Positions 47,482 to 56,797 of a DNA stretch of 64,000 nucleotides are shown here, piece by piece (within the stretch, counting starts at the first letter, position 1; every line of letters starts with the position of its first letter). This DNA comes from Sphingomonas sp. EC-HK361 (GTDB lineage Bacteria; Pseudomonadota; Alphaproteobacteria; Sphingomonadales; Sphingomonadaceae), in contig NZ_LR701494.1 of NCBI RefSeq assembly GCF_902498785.1, positions 248,001 through 312,000 of the forward strand. The letters are read 5' to 3'. A program made the translations under genes and the position numbers. The notes beneath the pieces were generated by a model. It was not told the DNA's origin. It saw nothing but the letters and a program-made list of their open reading frames with translations, and ran no database searches.

Positions 47482-48735
47482 TCACAACCGATCGATCATC
47501 GGCTGCGTAATCAGACACACCCCGTTATCCGTCCGCCGGAACCGGTGCGCGTCCAGCACCGGATCGTCCCCGACCACGAGGCCATCCGGAATCACAACGC
47601 CGCGATCGATCACGACCTTCCGCAACCGCGATCCGCGTCCGATATGGCAATGCGGCAGCACCACCGCCTCGTCGAGCATCGCAAAGCTGTGCGAGCGCAC
47701 GCCGGTGAACAGCAGCGACCGGTGGATCGACGATCCCGAAACGATGCAATCCCCCGATACGAGACTCGCCACCGCCGACCCGCGCCGCCCGTCAACGTCA
47801 TGGACGAACTTCGCCGGCGGAGTGATCTCCGAGTAGGTCCAGAGCGGCCAGCTGCGATCGTAGAGATCGAGCTGCGGCAGCACGTCGGTCAGGTCGATAT
47901 TCGCCTCCCAATAGGCATCCACCGTTCCCACATCGCGCCAGTAGCTCGTCGCCTCGGTCGTCGACCGCACGCAGCTATCCGAAAACCGGTGCGCCACCGC
48001 CTTCCCGTGCTTCACGAGATACGGAATGATGTCCTTGCCGAAATCGCGCGAGGACCCTTCGGTGTCCGAATCGCGGCGCAGTTCGTCGAACAACCGCTTC
48101 GTGTGGAAGACGTAGATTCCCATCGACGCCAGGCTGACGTCGGGTTTGCCCGGCATGGCCGGTGGATCGGCGGGCTTTTCGACGAAATCGATGATCCGGT
48201 CCTCATCATCGACATGCATCACCCCGAAACCGACCGCGTCCTTTCGCGGCACCTCGAGACACGCCACCGTTACATCGGCACCGCTGTCGACATGCTGCTG
48301 GAGGATCAGCTCGTAATCCATCTTGTAGATGTGGTCGCCCGCGAGAATGACCATGAACTCCGGCGCATAACTCTCTATGATGTCGATGTTCTGGTAAACT
48401 GCGTCGGCGGTGCCGTCATACCATTGGAACTCACTGATCCGCTGGCTGGCGGGCAGGATGTCGAAGCTTTCGTTGCGTTCGGGGCGCAGGAAGTTCCAGC
48501 CGCGCTGGAGATGGCGGATCAGGCTGTGCGCCTTGTACTGGGTCGCAACCCCGATGCGGCGAATGCCCGAATTGAGCGCGTTCGACAGCGCGAAGTCGAT
48601 GATCCGGCTCTTTCCCCCGAAATATACCGCAGGCTTGGCCCGGGAATCGGTCATTTCGTGAAGGCGACTGCCGCGCCCGCCGGCAAGCACATACGCCATC
48701 GCGTCGCGGGCCAGCGGCTGCTTCCTCTCGACCAT
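47482..48735 (-). CDS. glgC: Glucose-1-phosphate adenylyltransferase (ADP-glucose pyrophosphorylase)
   Basis: Makes ADP-glucose from G1P and ATP, the regulated step of bacterial glycogen synthesis. The 417-residue protein has [72 protein letters not shown] and [18 protein letters not shown]-terminal left-handed beta-helix follows, with [14 protein letters not shown]. The ATG at 48733-48735 begins [10 protein letters not shown]; the upstream extension is repeat-derived sequence. Fructose-type activator sites common in alphaproteobacterial GlgC cannot be confirmed by eye. Confidence 0.96.
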   Translation of the reverse strand: MVERKQPLARDAMAYVLAGGRGSRLHEMTDSRAKPAVYFGGKSRIIDFALSNALNSGIRRIGVATQYKAHSLIRHLQRGWNFLRPERNESFDILPASQRISEFQWYDGTADAVYQNIDIIESYAPEFMVILAGDHIYKMDYELILQQHVDSGADVTVACLEVPRKDAVGFGVMHVDDEDRIIDFVEKPADPPAMPGKPDVSLASMGIYVFHTKRLFDELRRDSDTEGSSRDFGKDIIPYLVKHGKAVAHRFSDSCVRSTTEATSYWRDVGTVDAYWEANIDLTDVLPQLDLYDRSWPLWTYSEITPPAKFVHDVDGRRGSAVASLVSGDCIVSGSSIHRSLLFTGVRSHSFAMLDEAVVLPHCHIGRGSRLRKVVIDRGVVIPDGLVVGDDPVLDAHRFRRTDNGVCLITQPMIDRL

Positions 48736-48767
48736 TCCACCTTCTCCCGTCGCATCGTTCTGATTGC

Positions 48768-48828
48768 CCGTTCGTGCTGAGCGAAGTCGAAGCACGTTCT
48801 GCCCTTCGACTTCGCTCAGGGCGAACGG
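48768..48828. repeat. Palindromic repeat (CCTTCGACTTCGCTCAGG type) between glgB and glgC
   Basis: Two inverted arms, 48768-48796 and 48801-48828, share CCGTTCG-CTGAGCGAAGTCGAAG around a four-base centre. The right arm contains the glgB stop codon, so the last codons of glgB are repeat sequence. Similar half-copies occur at 54707-54720 and 56251-56270. Confidence 0.8.
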
Positions 48829-50993
48829 ACGTCCGAATGCGCGCCAGACCATTCCAGCATCAACGTCGCCAGCGGCGGCAGCGTCACCCAGGCCGCGCCG
48901 TCCTTCGCATCGACCCCGCCAAGATTGCCGAGGCCCGACCCCCAATAATCATGCGCGTCGGAATTGATGACCTCGCGCCAGCGCCCATCATGCGGCAGGG
49001 GCACGCGATACGGCGCGCGCGCAATCGGCGTCATGTTGCAGATCACCGCGACAGGCCGCGCATCCGGCGCCTTGCGCAGCCAGGCAAAAACCGAGTTCTC
49101 GGCATCGTCGACGACCAGCCACTCGAACCCCTCCGCCTCACAGTCGCGCGCGTGGAGTGCGGGCTTGGCGCGGTAGAGCCGATTCAAGTCGCGGACGAGC
49201 TTGCGCACGCCTTCATGCGCCGCCGAATGCTGGAGGTTCCAGTCGAGCGCGCGCTCCTCGCTCCATTCGCGGCGCTGCGCGAACTCCTGCCCCATGAACA
49301 GCAGCTTCTTGCCGGGGTAGCCCCACATCATCGCATAATAGGCGCGCAGATTGGCGAATTGCTGCCAGTCGTCGCCGCTCATCTTCGTCAGCAGCGATCC
49401 CTTGCCGTGCACCACCTCGTCATGGCTCAAGGGCAGCACGAAATTCTCGGTAAAGGCATACATCAGCCCGAAGGTTATGTCGTCGTGATGATGGCGACGG
49501 TGGACGGACTCGCGCGCCATATATTTCAGCGTGTCGTGCATGAAGCCCATGTTCCACTTGAACCCGAAACCCAACCCGTCCTCATGCACCGGGTTGGTAA
49601 CGCCGGGCCAGGCGGTCGACTCCTCGGCGACGGTGAAGACACCCGGATGCTCGCCGTAAACCGCGATGTTGGTCTTTCGCAGGAAGTCGACCGCCTCCCA
49701 ATTCTCGCGCCCGCCTTCCTTGTTCGGAATCCACTCGCCCGCCTTGCGGCTGTAGTCGCGGTAGAGCATCGACGCGACCGCATCGACGCGCAGGCCGTCG
49801 ATATGATAGCGCTCCGCCCAGAACAGCGCGTTGTTGACCAGGAACGACGAAACCTCGCGCCGCCCGAAATTGTAGATCGCGGTATTCCAGTCGGGATGAT
49901 AGCCCAATCGCGGGTCGTCATGCTCGTAGAGCGCGGTCCCGTCGAACCGGGCCAGTCCATGCGCGTCGGTCGGGAAATGCGCCGGCACCCAGTCGAGCAG
50001 CACGCCCAGCCCCGCCCGGTGCGCCCCGTCCACGAACCGCGCGAACCCCTCGACATCGCCGAACCGCGCAGACGGCGCATAAAGTCCGGTCGTCTGATAG
50101 CCCCAGCTCGGATCATAGGGATGCTCGCTGATCGGCAGGAATTCTATATGGGTGAATCCCATCTCGACGACATAGGGGATCAGCCGGTCGGCGAGCGCGT
50201 CCCAGGTCAGGAACCAGCCACTATCGTCGCGCTGCCACGATCCGGCATGGACTTCATAGATGCTGATCGGCACGCGCCGCGGATCGACCTTCGCCCAGGC
50301 CGCGCGGTGATCGGCATCGCCCCACTCGTGTTGCGGAGCGCCGGTCGTCAGCGAAGCGGTCGCCGGCCGCAGTTCGGACGCAAAGGCGAACGGATCGGCC
50401 TTTAGCGGCTGCACGATGCCGTCCGCGCCGACGATCTCGTATTTGTAGGCGCGGCCCGCACCAAGATCGGGCAGGAATATTTCCCACACGCCGGTATCTG
50501 CGCGTTTGCGCATAGGGTGGCGGCGCCCGTCCCAGTCGTTCCAGTCGCCGACCACCGAAACGCGCTTCGCATTGGGCGCCCAGATCGCGAAGTGAACACC
50601 CTCGGCGCCTTCATGCGAAATCACATGCGCGCCGAGCTTGTCGTAGAGGCGGAAATGCGTCCCCTCCCCCATCAGCACGTCGTCGATCGGACCGAGCACC
50701 GGCCCGAAGCTGTAGGGATCGGTCACCCACCATTCGACGCCCGCCGCACCGGCGCGATACTTCACCGGCTGCGGCTTGCCCTTGATCGGGCCTTCGAACA
50801 GCCCTTCGTCATCCAAGCGTTTCAGCGCGCCGAGTTCGGTCCCGTCGAGCGCAAAGGCGGTCGCGACGTCCGATCCCGGCAGCCACACCCGTGCGAAGCT
50901 CCCCTTTGGCCCCGCATGGACGCCGAACAGCGAAAAGGGATCGTCATGCCGCCCTTCCAGCAATGCCTTCAGCGCGGCAATCGGTGGTTTCAC
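48816..50993 (-). CDS. glgB: 1,4-alpha-glucan branching enzyme
   Basis: GH13 enzyme of 725 residues that makes alpha-1,6 branches. An N-terminal domain (1-110) with [12 protein letters not shown] precedes the CBM48 module ([23 protein letters not shown]). The barrel has [55 protein letters not shown] (nucleophile Asp), [10 protein letters not shown] (acid/base Glu) and [14 protein letters not shown]. The GTG start at 50991-50993 overlaps the glgP stop (GTGA). The stop codon lies inside a dispersed repeat, giving the odd tail SDVRSP. Confidence 0.96.
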   Translation of the reverse strand: MKPPIAALKALLEGRHDDPFSLFGVHAGPKGSFARVWLPGSDVATAFALDGTELGALKRLDDEGLFEGPIKGKPQPVKYRAGAAGVEWWVTDPYSFGPVLGPIDDVLMGEGTHFRLYDKLGAHVISHEGAEGVHFAIWAPNAKRVSVVGDWNDWDGRRHPMRKRADTGVWEIFLPDLGAGRAYKYEIVGADGIVQPLKADPFAFASELRPATASLTTGAPQHEWGDADHRAAWAKVDPRRVPISIYEVHAGSWQRDDSGWFLTWDALADRLIPYVVEMGFTHIEFLPISEHPYDPSWGYQTTGLYAPSARFGDVEGFARFVDGAHRAGLGVLLDWVPAHFPTDAHGLARFDGTALYEHDDPRLGYHPDWNTAIYNFGRREVSSFLVNNALFWAERYHIDGLRVDAVASMLYRDYSRKAGEWIPNKEGGRENWEAVDFLRKTNIAVYGEHPGVFTVAEESTAWPGVTNPVHEDGLGFGFKWNMGFMHDTLKYMARESVHRRHHHDDITFGLMYAFTENFVLPLSHDEVVHGKGSLLTKMSGDDWQQFANLRAYYAMMWGYPGKKLLFMGQEFAQRREWSEERALDWNLQHSAAHEGVRKLVRDLNRLYRAKPALHARDCEAEGFEWLVVDDAENSVFAWLRKAPDARPVAVICNMTPIARAPYRVPLPHDGRWREVINSDAHDYWGSGLGNLGGVDAKDGAAWVTLPPLATLMLEWSGAHSDVRSP

Positions 50994-53419
50994 ATCACCC
51001 CCCAGATCTGCTCCGCATATTCGCGGATCGTTCGATCCGAGGAGAACCAGCCGACGCCCGCGACGTTCCGGATCGCCGCCGCGCGCCACGCCGGCTGGTC
51101 GTCCCACCAGCCGTCCACCCGCCGCTGGGCCGCCGCATAGGCATCGAAATCGGCCGCGACCATGAACCAGTCGTGGTCGTAGAGGCCGTTCATCAAGTCC
51201 TTGTAACGATTGGGATCATCGGGCGAGAACACGCCCGAGGCGACCGCGTTCACCGCCTGGGCCAATTCGCGCGAAGCCTCGATCACCGCGCGCGGTTCAT
51301 ACCCGCCGCCCCGCTTCGCCGCCACCTCGTCCGCGGTCAGCCCGAAGATCACGATATTGTCCGCGCCGACATAATCGCGAATTTCGATGTTCGCGCCGTC
51401 CAGCGTCCCGATCGTCAGCGCGCCGTTGAGCGCGAACTTCATGTTGCCGGTGCCAGACGCCTCCATCCCGGCGGTGGAAATCTGCTCCGAGAGGTCGGCG
51501 GCAGGGATGATCTTCTCGGCAAGGCTCACATTGTAGTTCGGCACGAACGCAACCTTCAGCAGCCCGCCGACCGATGGGTCCGAATTCACCCGTCGCGCCA
51601 CGTCGTTCGCCAGCTTTATGATGAGCTTCGCATTGTGATAGCTCGACGCCGCCTTCCCCGCGAACAGCTTCACCCGCGGCTGCCAGTCGCGTTCCGGATG
51701 GCTCCTGATCTGGTCGTACAGCGCGACCGTCTCCAGGATATTCAGCAGCTGCCGCTTATATTCGTGGATGCGCTTGATCTGCACGTCGAACAGCGCGTCC
51801 GGATCGAGCCGCAGCCCCATCACGCCCTTCAGATGATCGACCAGCGCGACCTTGTTCGCGCGCTTCACCGCGTCGAACCGCTCCTGCACCTGCGCGTCGC
51901 CCGCATGATCCGCGAACGCCGACAGCGCGGAGGCGTCATCGAGAAACGCATCGCCGATGCAGTCCCGAATCAGCGCGGTCAGCCCCGGATTGCACTCGAA
52001 CAGCCACCGCCGCGGGGTGATGCCGTTGGTCTTGTTGTTGATCTTGGTGGGATAGAGCCGGTGCAGGTCGGCAAACACCGTCTGCTTCATCAGTTCGGTG
52101 TGCAGCGCCGCCACCCCGTTCACGCTGTGCGCGCCCACGAACGCCAGATTCGCCATCCGCACCCGCCGCTCGCCCCCCTCGTCGATCAGACTGATCGCGG
52201 CGATCGCGCGGTCGTCCACCCCCTCGACCTTGCGCGCCTCGCGCAGCAGCTTCGCGTTGATCGCATAGACGATCTGCATGTGGCGCGGCAGCAGCCGCTC
52301 GAACAGCGGCAGCGGCCAGCTTTCCAGCGCCTCGGGCAGCAGCGTGTGGTTGGTATAGCCGAAGGTCGCCTTCGTGATTTCCCACGCCGCGTCGAACGCG
52401 ATCTCGTGATGATCGACGAGCAGCCGCATCAGTTCCGCCACCGCCACCGCGGGATGGGTATCGTTCAACTGGATCGCCGCCTTGTCTGGCAGCGTGCGGA
52501 TATCACCGAAATACTGGACGTGCCGCCGCACGATGTCCTGAATCGACGCGGAGGAAAAGAAATACTCCTGCCGCAGTCGCAACTCCTGCCCCGCCGCGGT
52601 CGAATCCGCCGGATACAGCACCCGCACGAGGCTCTCCGCGCGCACCTGCCCTGCCAGTGCGCCCTCGTGATCGCCGGCATTGAACTGGTCAAGCCGGATC
52701 GGATCGAACGCCACCGCGGTCCACAGCCGAAGCGTATTGACCCGCTTCCCCCGCCATCCGACGACCGGCGTATCGACCGCGACCGCCTCGACGGCTTCCG
52801 CCGGCGACCAGTGCACCTGTCCCGCCTCGTTCGCAGCCACGTCTCCGCCGAAGCCGACGAAATAGGCGCTCTCCCGCCGCTCGAACTCCCACGGATTCCC
52901 GTGCGCCAGCCACGTCTCAGGCAGCTCGACCTGCCACCCATCGTCGATCCGCTGGCGGAACATGCCGTTCATATAGCGGATGCCGTAGCCATAAGCCGGC
53001 AGCTCCAGCGTCGCGAGGCTCTCCATGAAGCACGCCGCCAGCCGCCCCAGCCCGCCATTGCCGAGCGCGGCGTCCGGCTCGATCTCCTCGATCTCCGCCA
53101 GATCGACGCCGAGCGACGCCAGCGCCGCCGTCACCTCCGGCGTCCGTCCCAGATTGGCGATCGCATCGCGCAACAGCCGCCCGATGAGGAACTCCAGGCT
53201 CAGATAATAGACCCGCTTCGCCCCCGCCGCGTGCGCCTCGCGGGTCGAGGCCATCCACCGGTCGATGATATCGTCGCGCACCGTCAGGATCGTCGCGGCG
53301 AGCCAGTCGTGCGGCCGCGCGGCTTTCGCATCCTTGCCGACCCGGTGGATCAGCGTGTCGAGGATCCTCGCAGCCAGCGGATCTTCGGTCGCATTCGGCA
53401 TCGGCGCGGTTGCGGTCAC
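50990..53419 (-). CDS. glgP: Glycogen phosphorylase
   Basis: GT35 enzyme of 809 residues that releases glucose-1-phosphate from glycogen ends. Characteristic segments are YYLSLEFLIGRLL, DAALGNGGLGRLAACFMES, the substrate-gate region IQLNDTHPAVAVAELMR, IKRIHEYKRQLLN, and the PLP site EASGTGNMKFALNGAL with the Schiff-base lysine. The GTG start at 53417-53419 gives MTATAPMPN; it is the first gene of the operon. The stop overlaps glgB by four bases. Confidence 0.96.
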   Translation of the reverse strand: MTATAPMPNATEDPLAARILDTLIHRVGKDAKAARPHDWLAATILTVRDDIIDRWMASTREAHAAGAKRVYYLSLEFLIGRLLRDAIANLGRTPEVTAALASLGVDLAEIEEIEPDAALGNGGLGRLAACFMESLATLELPAYGYGIRYMNGMFRQRIDDGWQVELPETWLAHGNPWEFERRESAYFVGFGGDVAANEAGQVHWSPAEAVEAVAVDTPVVGWRGKRVNTLRLWTAVAFDPIRLDQFNAGDHEGALAGQVRAESLVRVLYPADSTAAGQELRLRQEYFFSSASIQDIVRRHVQYFGDIRTLPDKAAIQLNDTHPAVAVAELMRLLVDHHEIAFDAAWEITKATFGYTNHTLLPEALESWPLPLFERLLPRHMQIVYAINAKLLREARKVEGVDDRAIAAISLIDEGGERRVRMANLAFVGAHSVNGVAALHTELMKQTVFADLHRLYPTKINNKTNGITPRRWLFECNPGLTALIRDCIGDAFLDDASALSAFADHAGDAQVQERFDAVKRANKVALVDHLKGVMGLRLDPDALFDVQIKRIHEYKRQLLNILETVALYDQIRSHPERDWQPRVKLFAGKAASSYHNAKLIIKLANDVARRVNSDPSVGGLLKVAFVPNYNVSLAEKIIPAADLSEQISTAGMEASGTGNMKFALNGALTIGTLDGANIEIRDYVGADNIVIFGLTADEVAAKRGGGYEPRAVIEASRELAQAVNAVASGVFSPDDPNRYKDLMNGLYDHDWFMVAADFDAYAAAQRRVDGWWDDQPAWRAAAIRNVAGVGWFSSDRTIREYAEQIWGVM

Positions 53420-53481
53420 GAATGGTCCCTGTCGTTGATCGGGTCCACCCTAGCGCCGCCCCGGTGCCCGGTCACTCATCC

Positions 53482-53925
53482 TTATGCGCCGTCGGTGCGG
53501 GGCCGTGCGCGGAGCTCGTCGCGGATCTCGCGCAGCAGCACAACGTCGGCCGGATCGGCGGCGGGCGCCGCCTCGGGCTTCGGCACCACCCGGTTCACCG
53601 CCCGGATGATGAGGAAGATGATGAAGGCGACAATGACGAAGTTCACCGCCTGGGTGATGAACTCGCCATAGCCCAGCAGCGGCACGCCGGCCTTCTTGAG
53701 CGCGGCATAGTCGCTCGGCGACCCGGTATAGTTTGCCGGCACCTCACCCAGCCGGACGAAGTAACTGGAGAAATCGAGACCGCCGAACACCTTGCCGATG
53801 ATCGGCATCAGCACATCGTCGGTCAGCGACGTGACGATCTTCCCGAACGCCGCACCGATGATCACCGCGACCGCGAGATCGAGCACGTTGCCGCGCATGA
53901 TGAAGGTCTTGAACTCTTTCAGCAT
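53482..53925 (-). CDS. mscL: Large-conductance mechanosensitive channel
   Basis: Homopentameric osmotic safety valve in the inner membrane, 147 residues. The N-terminal helix and TM1 are FKTFIMRGNVLDLAVAVIIG then AAFGKIVTSLTDDVLMPIIG. TM2 is near 92-112 (FITQAVNFVIVAFIIFLIIRAVN). A C-terminal cytosolic helix ends LLREIRDELRARP, as in MscL coiled bundles. The periplasmic loop is of ordinary length. It is on the same strand as glgP but 62 bases downstream, so cotranscription is not required; the reading order is mscL first, then the glycogen genes. Confidence 0.96.
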   Translation of the reverse strand: MLKEFKTFIMRGNVLDLAVAVIIGAAFGKIVTSLTDDVLMPIIGKVFGGLDFSSYFVRLGEVPANYTGSPSDYAALKKAGVPLLGYGEFITQAVNFVIVAFIIFLIIRAVNRVVPKPEAAPAADPADVVLLREIRDELRARPRTDGA

Positions 53926-54048
53926 GATCGAACTCCCCGCTGGTCGATGTAGCGACGAAGCTACAGTCCGATTTCCTCTTCGCCAAGCGGTTCGAGTGTC
54001 CTATATGGGTGAGACAGGCCGGCATCGACGGCCCTACAGGAGGACTCA

Positions 54049-54636
54049 ATGAAGACGTTCCGTGCTCCGATCGCGATCACGCTCGCCGCCACGCTCGCTG
54101 GCTGCGGCATCAATAGCGTGCCGACCGCCGAAGAGAACGCCAAGGCGCGCTGGGCCGATGTCCAGAACGCGTATCAGCGCCGCGCCGACCTCATCCCCAA
54201 CCTCGTCTCAACGGTGAAGGCCGCGGGCGCGCAGGAAAAGGATATCCTCGTCCAGGTGACCCAGGCCCGCGCCGGCGCCAATGCGGTCAAGCTCTCGGGC
54301 GACGACCTGAAGGATCCCGCCAAGGTCGCGAACTACGAGCGCGCGCAGAGTGCGGTCACGCTGTCGCTTCAGCGGCTCCAGGAGGCGTATCCCGAACTCA
54401 AGAGCCAGGGCAACTACACGACGCTCATGAGCCAGCTGGAAGGCACCGAGAACCGCATCTCGATCGCGCGCGGCGACTACAACAACGCAGTGCAGGCCTA
54501 CAACACCCGCATCCGCACCTTCCCCGACGCGGTCGGCGCACGCATATTCTACGGTGCGAAGCCGATGACGCCGTTCCAGGCGACCACGCCGGGCGCCGAA
54601 ACCGCGCCGAAGGTCGATTTCGGCGGTAACGGCTAA
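54049..54636 (+). CDS. lemA: LemA family lipoprotein
   Basis: Protein of 195 residues. A lipoprotein signal peptide ends LAGC (C19). The LemA helical domain follows: RWADVQNAYQRRADLIPNLVSTVKAAG, then LSLQRLQEAYPELKSQGNYTTLMSQLEGTENRISIARGDYNNAVQAYN in consecutive blocks, and FPDAVGARIFYGAKP at the end. LemA proteins are of uncertain function and typically sit beside TPM-domain (YgcG) genes, as here. GGAGGA lies 7 bases upstream of the start. Confidence 0.93.
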   Translation: MKTFRAPIAITLAATLAGCGINSVPTAEENAKARWADVQNAYQRRADLIPNLVSTVKAAGAQEKDILVQVTQARAGANAVKLSGDDLKDPAKVANYERAQSAVTLSLQRLQEAYPELKSQGNYTTLMSQLEGTENRISIARGDYNNAVQAYNTRIRTFPDAVGARIFYGAKPMTPFQATTPGAETAPKVDFGGNG

Positions 54637-54651
54637 GGTCCGATCCTGATC

Positions 54652-54677
54652 GGGCGGCGTGTCCTGGTGCGCCGCCC
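54652..54677 (+). other. Hairpin between lemA and the first TPM gene
   Basis: A perfect 8-bp stem, GGGCGGCG (54652-54659) with CGCCGCCC (54670-54677), lies in the spacer after lemA. There is no proper T-run (ACCCCTTTC follows), so it may be an attenuator or an mRNA-stabilising fold rather than a terminator. Confidence 0.35.
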
Positions 54678-54702
54678 ACCCCTTTCGGACGGAGAAAACG
54701 AC

Positions 54703-55578
54703 GTGTCCTTCGACAGGCTTCGCGCGCACCGCGCCTTCTGGGTGATCGCGCTCGTCCTCGCCTTCTTCACTCTGCCAGCCACCGCGCAGACCTTTCCCAA
54801 ATTCACCGGGTTCGTCGTCGACGACGCGCACGTCCTTTCGCCCGAAACCGTCCAGGCGCTCACCGCAAAGCTCGACGCGCTCCAGAAGGACACCAAGCGC
54901 CAGCTCGTCGTCGCCACCATCGCCGATACGCAGGGCTATCCGCTCGAGGATTACGGCTACCGGCTCGGCCGCGCCTGGGGCGTCGGCTTGACCGACGTGA
55001 ACAACGGCGCGATCCTGTTCATCGCGCCCAACAATCCCGCGGGCCAACGCGGCCCGCGGATCGAGGTCGGCACCGGTCTGGAACCGATCCTCACCGACGC
55101 GCTCTCCAGCGTCATCATCAACGACGACATGATGCCGAAGCTGAAGGCGGGCGACATCAACGGCGCGGTGACCGCGGGCACCGATGCGATCATCGGCCAG
55201 CTCCGCGCCTCACCCGAGGAAGCGAAGGCCCGTACCGACGCCGCGATTGCCGAGTTCGATCGCTCCCACAAAGCCCGCCGCTCCGGCAGCGGCGGCATCC
55301 CGGTAGGGCTGATCTTCTGGGGCATCATCCTGTTCTTCGTGATCCTGCCGATGCTCTTCGGCGGCCGGCGCGGGCGGCGCTACCGCGGTGACGGCGGCGG
55401 CATGTTGCCCGTCGTGCTGTGGTCGATCGCCAACGAGATCGGCCGTGGCGGCGGCGGTGGCGGCTGGGGTGGCGGTGGAGGCTCCGACGGTGGCGGAGGC
55501 GGCAGCTGGGGCGGCGGCGGCTTCTCCGGCGGTGGCGGCGGATCGTTCGGTGGCGGCGGCGCCTCGGGGAGCTGGTGA
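54703..55578 (+). CDS. TPM domain (YgcG family) membrane protein with Gly-rich tail
   Basis: Protein of 291 residues from the GTG at 54703, with GGAG 8 bases upstream. A signal peptide (about 10-29) precedes the TPM domain (about 33-170): FVVDDAHVLSPETVQALTAKL, KRQLVVATIADTQGYPLEDYGYRL, NNGAILFIAPN and RGPRIEVGTGLEPILTDA. One transmembrane helix follows (about 207-228, LIFWGIILFFVILPMLFGG). The last 60 residues are almost all glycine, serine and tryptophan. The N-terminal MSFDRLRAH derives from a dispersed repeat half-site. Its stop overlaps the next gene (TGATG). Confidence 0.9.
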   Translation: MSFDRLRAHRAFWVIALVLAFFTLPATAQTFPKFTGFVVDDAHVLSPETVQALTAKLDALQKDTKRQLVVATIADTQGYPLEDYGYRLGRAWGVGLTDVNNGAILFIAPNNPAGQRGPRIEVGTGLEPILTDALSSVIINDDMMPKLKAGDINGAVTAGTDAIIGQLRASPEEAKARTDAAIAEFDRSHKARRSGSGGIPVGLIFWGIILFFVILPMLFGGRRGRRYRGDGGGMLPVVLWSIANEIGRGGGGGGWGGGGGSDGGGGGSWGGGGFSGGGGGSFGGGGASGSW

Positions 55579-56249
55579 TGCGACTGACGCAAGCCGATCA
55601 CGACCGCGTCACGTCCGCGGTCACCGCTGCCGAGGCGCACACCGACGGCGAGATCGTCACGATCGTCGCGCGTCGCTCCGACGCGTATCACGACGTCGCG
55701 CTCCACTGGAGCATCCTCGCGATGCTGCTCGTCCTCGCCCTCCTCGCCGCCTTCCCCGCCGCGATCGAGCATCTGCACGCGCTCACCGGCGACCCCTGGA
55801 CCGACCACATCTCGATCCGCGCGACACTGACGATCGCGCTCGTCGTGCTGGCCGCGGCCTTCCTCGTCGCGCGCGTCATCTTCGCCTGGCGCGCCCTGCG
55901 CCTGGCGCTGACGCCGGCCGCCACCAAGACCCGCCGCGTCCGCGCCCGTGCCCTCGCCCTGTTCCGCGCCGGCGTCGAGAAGCGCACGGTGGCAACAACC
56001 GGCGTGCTGCTCTACCTCTCGATCGAGGAGCACCGCGCCGAACTCATCGCTGACGCCTCGATCCACGATCGGGTATCCGAGGACCACTGGGGCGCGGCAA
56101 TGGCCGCGCTTGTCACGGCGGTGAAGGACGGCCGCCCCGGCGACGGCATGGCCGACGCGGTTACCGCGATCGGCGTCGTCCTCGCTGAACATTTCCCCCG
56201 CAGCGAGGGCGACGTGAACGAACTTCCCGACAGGCTGGTCGAATTGTGA
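55578..56249 (+). CDS. Second TPM-domain membrane protein
   Basis: Protein of 223 residues, starting at the ATG at 55578 that overlaps the previous stop. Residues about 1-40 (HDRVTSAVTAAEAHTDGEIVTIVARRSDAY) open a TPM-like domain. Two transmembrane segments interrupt it (about 44-65 and 84-107). The second half (HRAELIADASIHDRVSEDHWGAAMAALV) completes the domain. This interrupted layout is known for the partner of YgcG in lemA-TPM-TPM gene groups. Exact function unknown. The gene end overlaps the NUDIX start by four bases. Confidence 0.85.
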   Translation: MRLTQADHDRVTSAVTAAEAHTDGEIVTIVARRSDAYHDVALHWSILAMLLVLALLAAFPAAIEHLHALTGDPWTDHISIRATLTIALVVLAAAFLVARVIFAWRALRLALTPAATKTRRVRARALALFRAGVEKRTVATTGVLLYLSIEEHRAELIADASIHDRVSEDHWGAAMAALVTAVKDGRPGDGMADAVTAIGVVLAEHFPRSEGDVNELPDRLVEL

Positions 56250-56797
56250 CCCTTCGACCGGCTCAGGGCGGGCGGCCCGAAACGATGTGGGAAGGCCGCT
56301 TCATCAAGGTGGTGAAGGACGGCCGCTGGGAATATGCCGCCCGCAATCGCGGCATCGAAGCCGCGGTCATCCTCGCGATCGACGCCGAGGATCACGTCAT
56401 CCTCGTCGAGCAATTCCGCGTGCCGCTGGGACGCAACTGCCTGGAAATTCCCGCCGGGCTCGTCGGCGACGATACCGCCGGCGAGCCGATCGCCGAGGCC
56501 GCCAACCGCGAGCTTGAGGAAGAGACGGGCTACCGCGCCGACCGAATCGAGGAACTGGGCGTCTTCCACGCCTCCCCCGGCATGGTCAGCGAAGGCTTCA
56601 CCCTGGTCCGCGCGCACGGCCTCACCAAGGTCGGCGAAGGCGGCGGCGATGGCGATGAAAACATTACCGTCCACCGCGTGAAACGCTGCGAGGTGCCCTC
56701 CCTTGTCGCGGCGAAGCGCGCAGAAGGATGCGCGATCGATGTCAAACTTCTGTTGTTGCTGGCGGAAACGCTGCTGAACCCTCACACCGCCGGGTAG
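56246..56797 (+). CDS. NUDIX hydrolase (ADP-ribose pyrophosphatase-like)
   Basis: Protein of 183 residues from the GTG at 56246, which overlaps the previous stop (GTGA); an ATG at 56285 is the alternative. The Nudix box is present: a glycine in GLVGDD, then EPIAEAANRELEEETGY with the catalytic RELxEExG core. Preceding EQFRVPLGRNCLEIPAGL is typical of ADP-ribose or nucleotide-sugar pyrophosphatases. The first residues (MTLRPAQGGRP) are encoded by a repeat half-site. The 3' end overlaps the convergent anmK by 16 bases. Confidence 0.88.
   Translation: MTLRPAQGGRPETMWEGRFIKVVKDGRWEYAARNRGIEAAVILAIDAEDHVILVEQFRVPLGRNCLEIPAGLVGDDTAGEPIAEAANRELEEETGYRADRIEELGVFHASPGMVSEGFTLVRAHGLTKVGEGGGDGDENITVHRVKRCEVPSLVAAKRAEGCAIDVKLLLLLAETLLNPHTAG

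Noticed and set aside
50891-53671. Long plus-strand frame of over 900 codons opposite glgP
   Set aside because: Composition is Arg/His/Asp-heavy and has no motifs; glgP on the other strand is unambiguous. Similar antisense frames at 29571-32126, 34177-36561 and 42469-44973 were dropped for the same reason.
55437-55577. GGTGGCGG-rich tract at the end of the TPM gene as a repeat array or CRISPR-like element
   Set aside because: It encodes the normal Gly/Ser/Trp tail of YgcG-family proteins in frame to the stop and has no spaced repeat units.
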